Shown piece by piece: positions 17,848-25,960 of a stretch of 64,000 bases of DNA (positions within the stretch are counted from its first letter, which is position 1; each line of letters begins with the position of its first letter). The notes beneath the pieces were generated by a model. The model did no database searches, was not told where the DNA came from, and saw nothing but the letters and a program-made list of their open reading frames with translations. The stretch spans positions 4,165,001 to 4,229,000 of the forward strand of contig NZ_CP029188.1 in NCBI RefSeq assembly GCF_003097515.1. Direction: 5' to 3'. The translations under genes and the position numbers were made by a program. This DNA comes from Streptomyces tirandamycinicus (lineage in GTDB: Bacteria; Actinomycetota; Actinomycetes; Streptomycetales; Streptomycetaceae).

Positions 17848-17889
17848 AGTGCCGCGTCAGGCGGGGCAAACCCTGCCTGACACGGCACT
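17848..17889. promoter_or_regulatory. 42-bp imperfect inverted repeat between divergent genes
   Basis: Arms AGTGCCGCGTCAGGC (17848-17862) and GCCTGACACGGCACT (17875-17889) match at 14 of 15 positions, and the spacer can extend the pairing with GGG/CCC. It lies 12 bases from the EamA start and 114 bases before the lipoprotein start. It could be an operator, a small mobile palindromic element or a structured leader. I cannot decide from sequence. Confidence 0.7.
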
Positions 17890-18002
17890 GGACGGGGAGG
17901 GTTCGCGGACCGGGTTACGGACGGCCGGTGGTGGCATCTAGTCTGTCCGGCGGCTGGTTGACCGGCTGGAACTGTTCGAACGCCCAGGGGGAGGCCCGGA
18001 GG

Positions 18003-18284
18003 ATGGCACGTCGCAGGTTGAGGTCGAGCACCGTGGTGCTCGGCGGTATGGGGGTGCTCGCGGTGACGATCACCTCGTGCGGCTCGGAGCCGGACAGGCG
18101 CTGCGTCGACCGGATCACCCGTGAGGTGCTGCCGAGCTACGAGTGCGACGACGACAGGCGTGGCGGCACCGGCTCCTACTACTACGGCGGCAGCAAGTAC
18201 GACGGCAGGGTCTCCGGCGGCAGCTTCGACAAGGCCGCGGTGGAGCGGGGCGGTTTCGGCTGCTCCGGCTCCGGCGGCGGCTGA
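18003..18284 (+). CDS. Small lipoprotein paired with glutathionylspermidine-synthase-like gene
   Basis: 93 residues. A signal peptide (MARRRLRSSTVVLGGMGVLA) ends at a lipobox-like TITSC with Cys26, so the mature protein is probably lipid-anchored. The remainder has three further cysteines (RRCVD, YECDD, GFGCSG), an SYYYGGSKYDG stretch and a Gly/Ser-rich end. GGGGAGG at 17987-17993 precedes the ATG. It ends 12 bases before the next gene, so the two form an operon. No known domain was recognised. The tyrosine/glycine-rich body resembles small conserved proteins that accompany this synthase family. Confidence 0.75.
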   Translation: MARRRLRSSTVVLGGMGVLAVTITSCGSEPDRRCVDRITREVLPSYECDDDRRGGTGSYYYGGSKYDGRVSGGSFDKAAVERGGFGCSGSGGG

Positions 18285-18296
18285 GCGGCCGGCGGC

Positions 18297-19505
18297 ATGA
18301 AGCGGCACACCGTCGAACCCCGCGCCGACTGGCAGCGAACCGTCGAGGAGCAGGGTCTCGTCTATCCCCTCACCCGCTACCCGGACGGCTCACTGCGGCC
18401 GTACTGGGACGAGAGCGCCTACTACGAGTTCTCCCTGCCCGAGGTGGAGGCGCTGGAGGAGGTGGTCGAGGAACTGCACGCCATGTGTCTCGCCGCGGCG
18501 GCCCACATCGTGGAGCACGACCGTTTCGCGGACCTCGGCATCACCGACCCCCGGCTCGCCCGCCTCGTCGCCCAGTCCTGGCATTGGCGCGCTGAACTCC
18601 CCTCCCTGTACGGGCGGTTCGACCTGCGCTACGACGGTGCCGGCCCGGCCAAGATGCTGGAGTACAACGCCGACACCCCCACGTCGCTGGTGGAGGCGGC
18701 CAGCCCCCAGTGGTTCTGGATGGAGGACCGCTTCCCCGGCGCCGACCAGTGGAACTCGCTGCACGAGCGACTGGTCGACGCCTGGCGGCGTCAGGCGCCG
18801 CTGCTGCCGTCCGGCCCGCTGCACTTCGTGCACTCCGACGGCGACGAGCTGGGCGAGGACCTGATGACGGTCGCCTATCTGCGCGAGACCGCCCAGCAGG
18901 CGGGTCTCACCACCGAGGCGCTGTCCGTGGAGCAGATCGGCTGGGACCGGCTGTCGGGCCGCTTCGTCGACGAACGGCTCCGCTTCATCCGCAGCTGCTT
19001 CAAGCTGTACCCCTGGGAGTGGCTGACCACGGACCGCTTCGGCCCGTACGTCCTGGACACCCTGGACAACGGCGGCGGCACCGGCAGCACCTGCTGGATC
19101 GAGCCCGCCTGGAAGATGCTGCTCTCCAACAAGGCGCTGCTCGCGGTGCTGTGGGAGCTCTACCCGGGGCACCCCAATCTGCTGCCCGCCTATCTCGACG
19201 GTCCGCGTGAACTCGCCGCATCCACCGGCTGGGTCGCCAAGCCGCTCCTCGGCCGCGAGGGCTCGGGCATCACGGTCCATCAGCCGGGGACGCCACCCGA
19301 GCCGCGTGACGAGCCCTGCTGCTACCAGCAGCTGGCGCCGCTCCCCGACCTGACGGCGCCCCCGGGCGACGGCTCCGGGGGAGGGAACCGGGTGGTGCTC
19401 GGCGCCTGGGTCGTCGAGAACGAGGCGGCCGGGCTCGGCATCCGCGAGTCCTCGGGACTGGTCACGGACGAGTACGCCCGCTTCCTGCCGCATGTGATCC
19501 TCTGA
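18297..19505 (+). CDS. Glutathionylspermidine synthase-like ATP-grasp protein
   Basis: A 402-residue protein of the glutathionylspermidine synthase pre-ATP-grasp family. Characteristic parts are DGSLRPYWDESAYYEFS, the substrate-lobe segment KMLEYNADTPTSLVEA, and the nucleotide-site segment WVAKPLLGREGSGI. Streptomyces makes mycothiol and not glutathione, so true glutathionylspermidine is an unlikely product. The enzyme probably forms a different amide or peptide bond by ATP activation. Partnership with an upstream lipoprotein hints at an envelope role; that is inference. Confidence 0.88.
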   Translation: MKRHTVEPRADWQRTVEEQGLVYPLTRYPDGSLRPYWDESAYYEFSLPEVEALEEVVEELHAMCLAAAAHIVEHDRFADLGITDPRLARLVAQSWHWRAELPSLYGRFDLRYDGAGPAKMLEYNADTPTSLVEAASPQWFWMEDRFPGADQWNSLHERLVDAWRRQAPLLPSGPLHFVHSDGDELGEDLMTVAYLRETAQQAGLTTEALSVEQIGWDRLSGRFVDERLRFIRSCFKLYPWEWLTTDRFGPYVLDTLDNGGGTGSTCWIEPAWKMLLSNKALLAVLWELYPGHPNLLPAYLDGPRELAASTGWVAKPLLGREGSGITVHQPGTPPEPRDEPCCYQQLAPLPDLTAPPGDGSGGGNRVVLGAWVVENEAAGLGIRESSGLVTDEYARFLPHVIL

Positions 19506-19717
19506 GGGCGCCGTCCCCTGACGGCCCCTTCCACTGAAGGGCCCGCCACCGCGGCCCGGCCCCGAGCCCGCGGCGGCGGTGACGCCCTGCCCGCTTCGGC
19601 GACCGCGATGGGCGGTCCGGCCCGGCGGCGCCGGACCCCGGGACCGGACCACCGCAGGTCCCGCACACCGCCCGGGTCAGGCCGGGCACCCTCCGGGACG
19701 CCGCTCCCGCGGCCCGC

Positions 19718-20926
19718 TCACCCGCCCGCCAGCACCGCGCGCAACTGGTCGAGGCCCCAGTCCAGGTCCTCCTTGCTGATCACGAGCGGCGGCGCGATCC
19801 GGATCGTCGAGCCGTGGGTGTCCTTCACCAGGACACCGCGGTCCATGAGCTTCTCGGAGATCTCCCGGCCCGTGCCGTGCGAGGGCGCGATGTCGACACC
19901 GGCCCACAGCCCCCGCCCGCGCACCGCGTCCACCGCGCCGCCGCCCACCAGCAGCCCGAGTTCGTGGTGCAGATGGTCGCCCAGCTCGCTCGCCCGCTGC
20001 TGGAACTCGCCGGTGCGCAGCATCGCGACGACCTCCAGTGCCACCGCGCAGGCCAGCGGATTGCCGCCGAACGTCGAACCGTGCTCGCCCGGCTGGTAGA
20101 CGCCGAGGACCTCGGAGGAGGACACCACGGCGGACACCGGGACGACACCGCCGCCGAGGGCCTTGCCGAGGACGTACATGTCGGGGACGACGCCCTCGTG
20201 CTCGCAGGCGAAGGTGCGTCCGGTGCGGCCCAGGCCGGACTGGATCTCGTCGGCGATGAACAGCACGTTCCGCTCGCGGGTCAGCTCCCGCACCCCGGCG
20301 AGATAGCCGGCCGGCGGCACCAGAACCCCGGCCTCGCCCTGGATCGGCTCCAGCAGCACCGCCACCGTGTTCGCGCTGCACGCGGCCTGGAGGGCGGTGA
20401 GATCGCCGTACGGGACGATCTCGAAGCCCGGCGTGTACGGACCGAAATCGGCGCGGGCCTCCGGGTCCGTGGAGAAGCTGACGATGGTCGTCGTCCGGCC
20501 GTGGAAGTTGTTCGCCGCGACGACGATCTTCGCCTGGCCGGGCGGGACGCCCTTGACCTTGTAGCCCCACTTGCGGGCGGTCTTCACCGCGGTCTCCACC
20601 GCTTCCGCCCCGGTGTTCATCGGCAGCACCATCTCCATGCCGCACAGCTCGGCGAGCTGGGTGCAGAAGTCGGCGAACCGGTCGTGGTGGAACGCCCGCG
20701 AGGTCAGCGTCACCCGCTCCAGCTGGGCCTTCGCGGCGTCGATCAGGCGCCGGTTGCCATGGCCGAAGTTGAGCGCCGAGTACCCGGCGAGCATGTCGAG
20801 GAAGCGCCGCCCCTCGACGTCGGTCATCCACGCGCCGTCCGCCGTCGCCACGACGACGGGCAGCGGGTGGTAGTTGTGGGCGCTGTGCGCCTCCGTGGAG
20901 GCGATGGCTCTCTCCGTTGCAGACAC
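19718..20926 (-). CDS. rocD: Ornithine aminotransferase
   Basis: A 402-residue PLP enzyme converting ornithine and 2-oxoglutarate to glutamate semialdehyde and glutamate. It is a class-III aminotransferase with the PLP lysine Lys255 (YVLGKALGGG), Asp226 in FIADEIQSGLGRTG, the LNFGHGNRR motif typical of ornithine aminotransferases, and GSTFGGNPLACAVA. The start is GTG at 20926 with GGAGACC upstream. It is divergent from glyA. The 19506-19717 stretch after its stop is GC-rich and empty. Confidence 0.93.
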   Translation of the reverse strand: MSATERAIASTEAHSAHNYHPLPVVVATADGAWMTDVEGRRFLDMLAGYSALNFGHGNRRLIDAAKAQLERVTLTSRAFHHDRFADFCTQLAELCGMEMVLPMNTGAEAVETAVKTARKWGYKVKGVPPGQAKIVVAANNFHGRTTTIVSFSTDPEARADFGPYTPGFEIVPYGDLTALQAACSANTVAVLLEPIQGEAGVLVPPAGYLAGVRELTRERNVLFIADEIQSGLGRTGRTFACEHEGVVPDMYVLGKALGGGVVPVSAVVSSSEVLGVYQPGEHGSTFGGNPLACAVALEVVAMLRTGEFQQRASELGDHLHHELGLLVGGGAVDAVRGRGLWAGVDIAPSHGTGREISEKLMDRGVLVKDTHGSTIRIAPPLVISKEDLDWGLDQLRAVLAGG

Positions 20927-21102
20927 GGGGTCTCCGTTCGTACTGCGGCGTGGGTCCGCTGCGGCGGGGCCGCCCGGTCGGACCAGGGCCGGGGTGCGTG
21001 GCCCCTTTCTATCGTCGCTCGCTCACCGGCGGGAGAAACATCCGGCTTCCGGTGCGGTTCACCGGAGACCTCCCCGCTGCCCGGCGGCCGTTCGCGATAA
21101 CC

Positions 21103-21208
21103 GCACCCGTGCCCGTTCGCGATACCCGTGCCCGTGCCCGTGCCCGCACCCGCACCGCACCCGTGCCCGTGGCCGGGGCCGCACCCGTGCCCGTGCCCGT
21201 GGCCGGGC
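21103..21208. repeat. (CCCGTG)n low-complexity run
   Basis: The CCCGTG/CCGCAC hexamer is reiterated about twelve times between rocD and the glyA riboswitch. It is non-coding, and simple repeat expansion is the likely origin. Confidence 0.8.
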
Positions 21209-21232
21209 CGGGAGCACCACCAGTAGGGTGGG

Positions 21233-21345
21233 CGGCACGCACGGCGACTGGCGTACGCGGAACGAACCGCGGTGGAGCCGTGTGCGGCAGAACCTGCGAG
21301 GTGCCGCCCGCCTGGGCACCCGGGACGCACCCGACGTCTGTCCCG
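21233..21345 (+). promoter_or_regulatory. ZTP riboswitch (pfl motif) in the glyA leader
   Basis: The conserved features of the pfl/ZTP riboswitch are all present. A P1 stem (21238-21244 with 21278-21284) encloses CGACTGGCG; an inner hairpin (CGCGG 21256-21260 with CCGCG 21267-21271) carries an AACGAA loop and leads into GGTGGAG. A linker stem follows (GCGGCA 21284-21289 with TGCCGC 21302-21307), then the hallmark CCGCCTGGGCA at 21308-21318. Its CGCC can pair with GGCG of the first loop to make the pseudoknot. CGGGAC (21321-21326) can pair with GTCCCG (21340-21345), which abuts the GGAGGA ribosome site, suggesting translational control. ZTP/ZMP signals 10-formyl-THF shortage, and GlyA feeds one-carbon folate. 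Confidence 0.92.
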
Positions 21346-21354
21346 GAGGACGCC

Positions 21355-22674
21355 ATGACCGCTCCCGTCACACCCGCCACAGCCACCCCGGCGACACCCG
21401 CCCGCCATCCCGCGCTCACCGCCGCCGATCCCGAACTGGCCGCGCTCGTCGGCGCCGAGGAGCGGCTGCAGGCCGACACCCTGCGGCTCATCCCCAGCGA
21501 GAACTACGTGTCCCAGGCGGTGCTGGAGGCCTCCGGGACCGTGCTGCAGAACAAGTACAGCGAGGGCTACCCCGGGCGCCGCTACTACGAGGGCCAGCAG
21601 AACATCGACCGGGTCGAGCGGCTCGCCGTCGCCCGTGCCAGGTCCCTCTTCGGCGTCGAGCACGCCAATGTGCAGCCCTACTCCGGCTCGCCGGCCAATC
21701 TGGCCGTGTACCTCGCCTTCGCCGAGCCCGGCGACACCGTGATGGGCATGGCCCTCCCCATGGGCGGCCACCTCACCCACGGCTGGGGCGTCTCGGCCAC
21801 CGGCTCCTGGTTCCGCGGCGTCCAGTACGGCGTCCGGCGGGACACCGGTCTCGTGGACTTCGACGAGGTGCGTGAACTCGCCCTCAAGGAGCGGCCGAAG
21901 GTCATCTTCTGCGGCGGCACGGCGCTGCCCCGCACCATCGACTTCGCCGCGTTCGGGGAGATCGCCCGCGAGGCCGGTGCGGTGCTCGTCGCCGACATCG
22001 CGCACATCGCCGGCCTCATCGCCGGCGGCGCCCACCCCTCGCCGGTCCCGCACGCCGACGTGATCTCCACCACCACGCACAAGACGCTCCGCGGTCCGCG
22101 GGGCGCGATGCTGATGTGCCGCGAGGAGCACGCCAAGGCCGTCGACAAGGCCGTCTTCCCCGGCCTCCAGGGCGGACCGCACAACCACACCACCGCCGGT
22201 ATCGCCGTCGCCCTGCACGAGGCGGCCCAGCCCTCCTTCCGCGACTACGCCCACGCCGTCGTCGCCAACGCCGGGGCGCTCGCCGAGGCCCTGCTCGCCC
22301 GTGGCTTCGAGCTGGTCTCCGGCGGCACCGACAACCACCTGGTGCTGATGGACCTCACGTCCAAGGAGGTCCCGGGCAAGGTCGCGGCGCAGGCCCTGGA
22401 CCGGGCCGGGATCGTGGTCAACTACAACACCGTGCCCTTCGACCCCCGCAAGCCGTTCGACCCCTCCGGTGTCCGCATCGGCACCCCGTCCCTCACCTCC
22501 CGCGGTCTCACGGCCGAGCACATGCCGGCCGTTGCCGACTGGATCGACCGCGGGGTGGCCGCCGCCCGCAGGGGCGACGAGGACGCGCTGGCCGCGATCC
22601 GGGCCGAGGTCGGCGAGCTGATGTCGGCCTTCCCGGCTCCGGGTCTGCCGACTCTGCCGGGTCTGCCCGCCTGA
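21355..22674 (+). CDS. glyA: Serine hydroxymethyltransferase
   Basis: A 439-residue PLP enzyme transferring the serine hydroxymethyl group to THF, producing glycine and 5,10-methylene-THF. Visible: LIPSENYVSQAV, NKYSEGYPGRRYYEGQQ, ADIAHIAGLIAGG and the PLP lysine Lys243 in STTTHKTLRGPRG. The first 20 residues are an Ala/Thr/Pro extension. GGAGGA at 21345-21350 is the ribosome site and is adjacent to the riboswitch hairpin. The link between this enzyme, FolD and PurH makes ZTP control biologically sensible. Confidence 0.96.
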   Translation: MTAPVTPATATPATPARHPALTAADPELAALVGAEERLQADTLRLIPSENYVSQAVLEASGTVLQNKYSEGYPGRRYYEGQQNIDRVERLAVARARSLFGVEHANVQPYSGSPANLAVYLAFAEPGDTVMGMALPMGGHLTHGWGVSATGSWFRGVQYGVRRDTGLVDFDEVRELALKERPKVIFCGGTALPRTIDFAAFGEIAREAGAVLVADIAHIAGLIAGGAHPSPVPHADVISTTTHKTLRGPRGAMLMCREEHAKAVDKAVFPGLQGGPHNHTTAGIAVALHEAAQPSFRDYAHAVVANAGALAEALLARGFELVSGGTDNHLVLMDLTSKEVPGKVAAQALDRAGIVVNYNTVPFDPRKPFDPSGVRIGTPSLTSRGLTAEHMPAVADWIDRGVAAARRGDEDALAAIRAEVGELMSAFPAPGLPTLPGLPA

Positions 22675-23257
22675 CCGGCGGCGGCCTCCCGCACCCCGCA
22701 CACGTGCGGTCCGGCTCGTCCCGGGCCGGCACCGCCGAGCAGCGGGGGCTTCCCGGGGGTGCCGGTACGGCGAGGGGGGGCTTCCCGGTGCCGGTACGGC
22801 TGAGGGGCGGGGGCCTCCCCGGGGGTCCCGGTCGATCCGGCGCGTCCACGCCGCCCGACCGGGGCCACCCGTGTCCGCACGGCAGGGCGCAGTGTGTTTC
22901 TCGTCTCATCGGCGGCGGCCCTCGGCGGCCCCCGGCGGTCGCCGCCGGAAGGCCGCGGCACCGCGGAACGGGCCCGGCCGGCGGTACGCCCGGAGCGGGC
23001 GCACCGCACCCCACCCTCCGAGGCGGAGCCGACTGCGCAGGCCACCGCCGCGGGCGGCGCCCCGCGGTCCGCGTGCCCAGCGGCTCTCCACGTACCGCGG
23101 CCTCCCGGGATCGCTCGCGGGCGATCACCGCCGGGTCGTCGGCGAGAGTCCGGGGCCGACCCCTCCGGGCCCCTCTGCCGCACGCCCGCACCGCCGGTGC
23201 ACCGCGCGTCGCCGATCGGTTCCCGACCTGTCGGCGGCACCTGAGAGAATGCTGGAC
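22675..23257. other. 583-base intergenic region before trpS
   Basis: No supported gene. Contains two GGTGCCGGTACGGC copies (about 22757 and 22788) in a G-run-rich area, and a slightly AT-richer patch near 22887-22905 that could be a promoter. I looked for a T-box (the conserved T-box sequence and a Trp specifier hairpin) and for clustered TGG codons and found neither. Confidence 0.45.
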
Positions 23258-24271
23258 ATGGCCTCTGAACGTTCTCGTGTGCTCTCGGGGATCCAGCCCA
23301 CGTCCGGCTCGTTCCACCTCGGCAACTACCTCGGCGCGGTCCGCCAGTGGGTCGCCCTGCAGGAGACCCACGACGCCTTCTACATGGTGGTCGACCTGCA
23401 CGCGATCACGGTCCCGCAGGACCCGGCCGAGCTGCGCGCCAACACCCGCCTCGCCGCAGCCCAGCTGCTCGCCGCGGGTCTCGACCCGGAGCGCTGCACG
23501 CTGTTCGTCCAGAGCCATGTGCCCGAGCACGCCCAGCTGGGCTGGGTCATGAACTGCCTCACCGGCTTCGGCGAGGCCTCGCGCATGACGCAGTTCAAGG
23601 ACAAGTCCGCCAAGCAGGGCGCGGACCGGGCCACCGTCGGCCTGTTCACGTACCCGATCCTCCAGGTCGCCGACATCCTGCTGTACCAGGCCGACCAGGT
23701 GCCGGTCGGTGAGGACCAGCGGCAGCACATCGAGCTCACCCGCGATCTCGCCGAACGCTTCAACAGCCGCTTCGGCCCGACCTTCACGCTCCCCGCGCCG
23801 TACATCCTGAAGGAGACGGCGAAGATCTACGACCTGCAGGACCCGCAGATCAAGATGAGCAAGTCGGCGTCCACCCCCAAGGGCCTGATCAATCTGCTCG
23901 ACGAGCCGAAGGCGACCGCGAAGAAGGTCAAGAGCGCGGTCACCGACACCGACACGGTCATCCGGTTCGACCCGGCGGAGAAGCCCGGCGTCAGCAATCT
24001 GCTCACCATCCAGTCCACCCTCACCGGGACCGGCATCGCGGAGCTGGAGCAGAGGTACGAGGGCAAGGGCTACGGCGCGCTCAAGACCGACCTCGCCGAG
24101 GTCATGGTCGACTTCGTCACCCCGTTCCGGTCCCGCACCCAGGAGTTCCTGGACGATCCGGAGACGCTGGACTCCCTGCTGGCCAAGGGCGCGGAGAAGG
24201 CCCGCTCGGTCGCGGCGGAGACCCTCGCCGTGACGTACGACCGGGTGGGGTTCCTGCCCGCCAAGCACTGA
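23258..24271 (+). CDS. trpS: Tryptophanyl-tRNA synthetase
   Basis: A 337-residue class-I synthetase charging tRNA-Trp. The HIGH-type motif is FHLGN (19-23) and the KMSKS motif is present exactly at 199-203. VGLFTYPILQVADILLY and the VGEDQRQHIELTRDLA block are TrpS hallmarks. The ATG at 23258 (MASERSRVLSGIQPTSG) is chosen over an in-frame ATG three codons earlier because the family begins here. Length is normal. A 10-bp terminator hairpin follows at 24328-24350. Confidence 0.96.
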   Translation: MASERSRVLSGIQPTSGSFHLGNYLGAVRQWVALQETHDAFYMVVDLHAITVPQDPAELRANTRLAAAQLLAAGLDPERCTLFVQSHVPEHAQLGWVMNCLTGFGEASRMTQFKDKSAKQGADRATVGLFTYPILQVADILLYQADQVPVGEDQRQHIELTRDLAERFNSRFGPTFTLPAPYILKETAKIYDLQDPQIKMSKSASTPKGLINLLDEPKATAKKVKSAVTDTDTVIRFDPAEKPGVSNLLTIQSTLTGTGIAELEQRYEGKGYGALKTDLAEVMVDFVTPFRSRTQEFLDDPETLDSLLAKGAEKARSVAAETLAVTYDRVGFLPAKH

Positions 24272-24327
24272 GACCGGGGGATCCCGCCGGGCACCGGGGC
24301 GAAAAGGACCCTGGCGGGACCACGACC

Positions 24328-24350
24328 GCAGGCGCCACACTGGCGCCTGC
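24328..24350 (+). terminator. Terminator hairpin after trpS
   Basis: GCAGGCGCCA (24328-24337) and TGGCGCCTGC (24341-24350) form a perfect 10-bp stem with a CAC loop, 56 bases beyond the trpS stop and 33 before the next gene. Confidence 0.8.
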
Positions 24351-24383
24351 GCAGACCACGAGGACCCGGAGGAGGAGAACGAC

Positions 24384-24971
24384 GTGGGGACCGTAACGCT
24401 GGGCGTTTCGATCGCGGTCCCGGAGCCCTACGGCAGCCTGCTCCAGGAGCGGCGCGCCGGCTTCGGGGATCCCGCCGCGCACGGCATCCCCACGCACGTG
24501 ACGCTGCTCCCGCCCACCGAGGCCGACGAGTCGGTACTGGCCGAGGTCGAGGCGCATCTGGCGAAGGTCGCGGTCGCGGGCCGGCCGTTCCCCATGCGGC
24601 TGTCCGGCACCGGCACGTTCCGCCCGCTGTCGCCCGTGGTGTTCGTCAAGGTGGTCGAGGGCGCGGCGGCCTGCACCCGGCTCCAGCAGCAGGTGCGGGA
24701 CGAGTCGGGGCCGCTCGTGCGTGAGCTGCAGTGGCCGTACCACCCGCATGTGACCGTCGCGCACGGCATCGCGGAGGACGCGATGGACCGGGCGTACGAG
24801 GAGCTGGCCGGCTACGAGGCCGCGTGGACCTGCACCTCCTTCGCCCTCTACGAGCAGGGCGCGGACGGGGTGTGGCGCAAGCTGCGCGAGTACGCCTTCG
24901 GCGGCGGGGCCCCCGCGGGCGTCCCGCCGCAGAGCACCCCGGTGGACGAGCCGGCCGCCACGCGCCACTGA
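24384..24971 (+). CDS. 2'-5' RNA ligase family (2H phosphoesterase) protein
   Basis: 195 residues. Two HxT motifs define the 2H phosphoesterase fold: His38-Val-Thr40 in PTHVTLLPP and His122-Val-Thr124 in HPHVTVAHG. Such enzymes hydrolyse 2',3'-cyclic phosphates or join 2'-5' RNA linkages, and the natural substrate here is not known. The start is GTG at 24384 with GGAGGAG upstream. The C-terminal 25 residues are a disordered Pro-rich tail. It is separated from trpS by a terminator, so a separate transcript is likely. Confidence 0.88.
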   Translation: MGTVTLGVSIAVPEPYGSLLQERRAGFGDPAAHGIPTHVTLLPPTEADESVLAEVEAHLAKVAVAGRPFPMRLSGTGTFRPLSPVVFVKVVEGAAACTRLQQQVRDESGPLVRELQWPYHPHVTVAHGIAEDAMDRAYEELAGYEAAWTCTSFALYEQGADGVWRKLREYAFGGGAPAGVPPQSTPVDEPAATRH

Positions 24972-25162
24972 TCCCGCGGCCGCCACGCGGTGCTGCCCCC
25001 GCAGCCGCCGCACGCCGTCGATCCCGCAGCCCCGGCTCACCACCGAGTACCCCGGCCGGGCGCCGGGCCGGGCGTCCGCTCCGGCTCACCCGGCAGCGGT
25101 CTCGGGGAGCACCGTGGGACGCCTCGTGAGACCGGGACGTCCCCGGGCACACCGCAGGCCGC

Positions 25163-25918
25163 TCAGACCGGCAGGCGGCGGAACAGCGGCCGGGGGACGT
25201 GCCGCAGCGCCGACATCACCACCCGCAGCACCCCCGGAACCCACACGGTCTCGGAGCGCCGCCGCAGCCCCTTCTCGATCGCCCGCGCCACCTGGTCGGG
25301 CGTCGTCGCGAGCGGCGCCTCCACCAGCCCCGCCGTCATCCTCGACCGCACGAAGCCCGGCCTGACCACCATCACGTGCACCCCGGTGCCGTGCAGGGCG
25401 TCGCCGAGTCCCTGGGCGAAGGTGTCCAGCCCGGCCTTGCTCGAGCCGTAGATGAAGTTGGCCCGCCGGGCCCGCTCGCCCGCCACCGACGACAGCACCA
25501 CGAGTGAGCCGTGCCCCTGCGCCTGCAGCGCGCCGGCGCAGATCAGCCCGGAGGACACCGCACCCGTGTAGTTGGTCTGGGCGACGCGGACCGCCGCGAG
25601 CGGCCTGGCCTCGTCGTGCGCCTGGTCGCCCAGCACTCCGAAGGCGAGGAGCACCATGTCGATGTCCCCCTCCGCGAACACCTTGCCGAGGAGTTCCTCG
25701 TGCCCGGAGGGGTCCAGGGCGTCGAAGGGCACGGTGCGTACATCGGCACCGAGTTCGCGCAGTCCGTCGGCGGCGGCGTCCAGCGCGGGGGAGGGGCGGC
25801 CGGCCAGCCAGACCGTACGGGCGCGGCGGGCCACCAGCCGGCGCGCCGTGGCCAGGCCGATCTCCGACGTGCCGCCGAGGACGAGCAGGGTCTGGGGAGT
25901 GCCGAAAGCGTCCTTCAC
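25163..25918 (-). CDS. dprE2: Decaprenylphospho-ribose epimerase subunit, NAD-dependent reductase (DprE2-like)
   Basis: A 251-residue short-chain dehydrogenase. The NAD motif LGGTSEIGLA is at 14-23, and the catalytic Tyr/Lys pair is in YGSSKAGLD preceded by VVLSSVAGERAR. GDIDMVLLAFGVLGDQ and GTGVHVMVVRPGFVRSRMT resemble the mycobacterial decaprenylphospho-beta-D-erythro-pentofuranosid-2-ulose 2-reductase. It would reduce the 2-keto intermediate made by DprE1 to the arabinose lipid. The start is GTG with AAGGAG upstream, 42 bases after dprE1 in the same operon. The substrate is inferred from family and context. Confidence 0.85.
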   Translation of the reverse strand: MKDAFGTPQTLLVLGGTSEIGLATARRLVARRARTVWLAGRPSPALDAAADGLRELGADVRTVPFDALDPSGHEELLGKVFAEGDIDMVLLAFGVLGDQAHDEARPLAAVRVAQTNYTGAVSSGLICAGALQAQGHGSLVVLSSVAGERARRANFIYGSSKAGLDTFAQGLGDALHGTGVHVMVVRPGFVRSRMTAGLVEAPLATTPDQVARAIEKGLRRRSETVWVPGVLRVVMSALRHVPRPLFRRLPV

Positions 25919-25960
25919 GGTGGGTGCTCCTTCGTCACATGGGTGCGGGGCCGGCGGGTG

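Noticed and set aside
22675..23257. T-box or Trp attenuator ahead of trpS
   Set aside because: No T-box core sequence, no specifier hairpin and no run of Trp codons.
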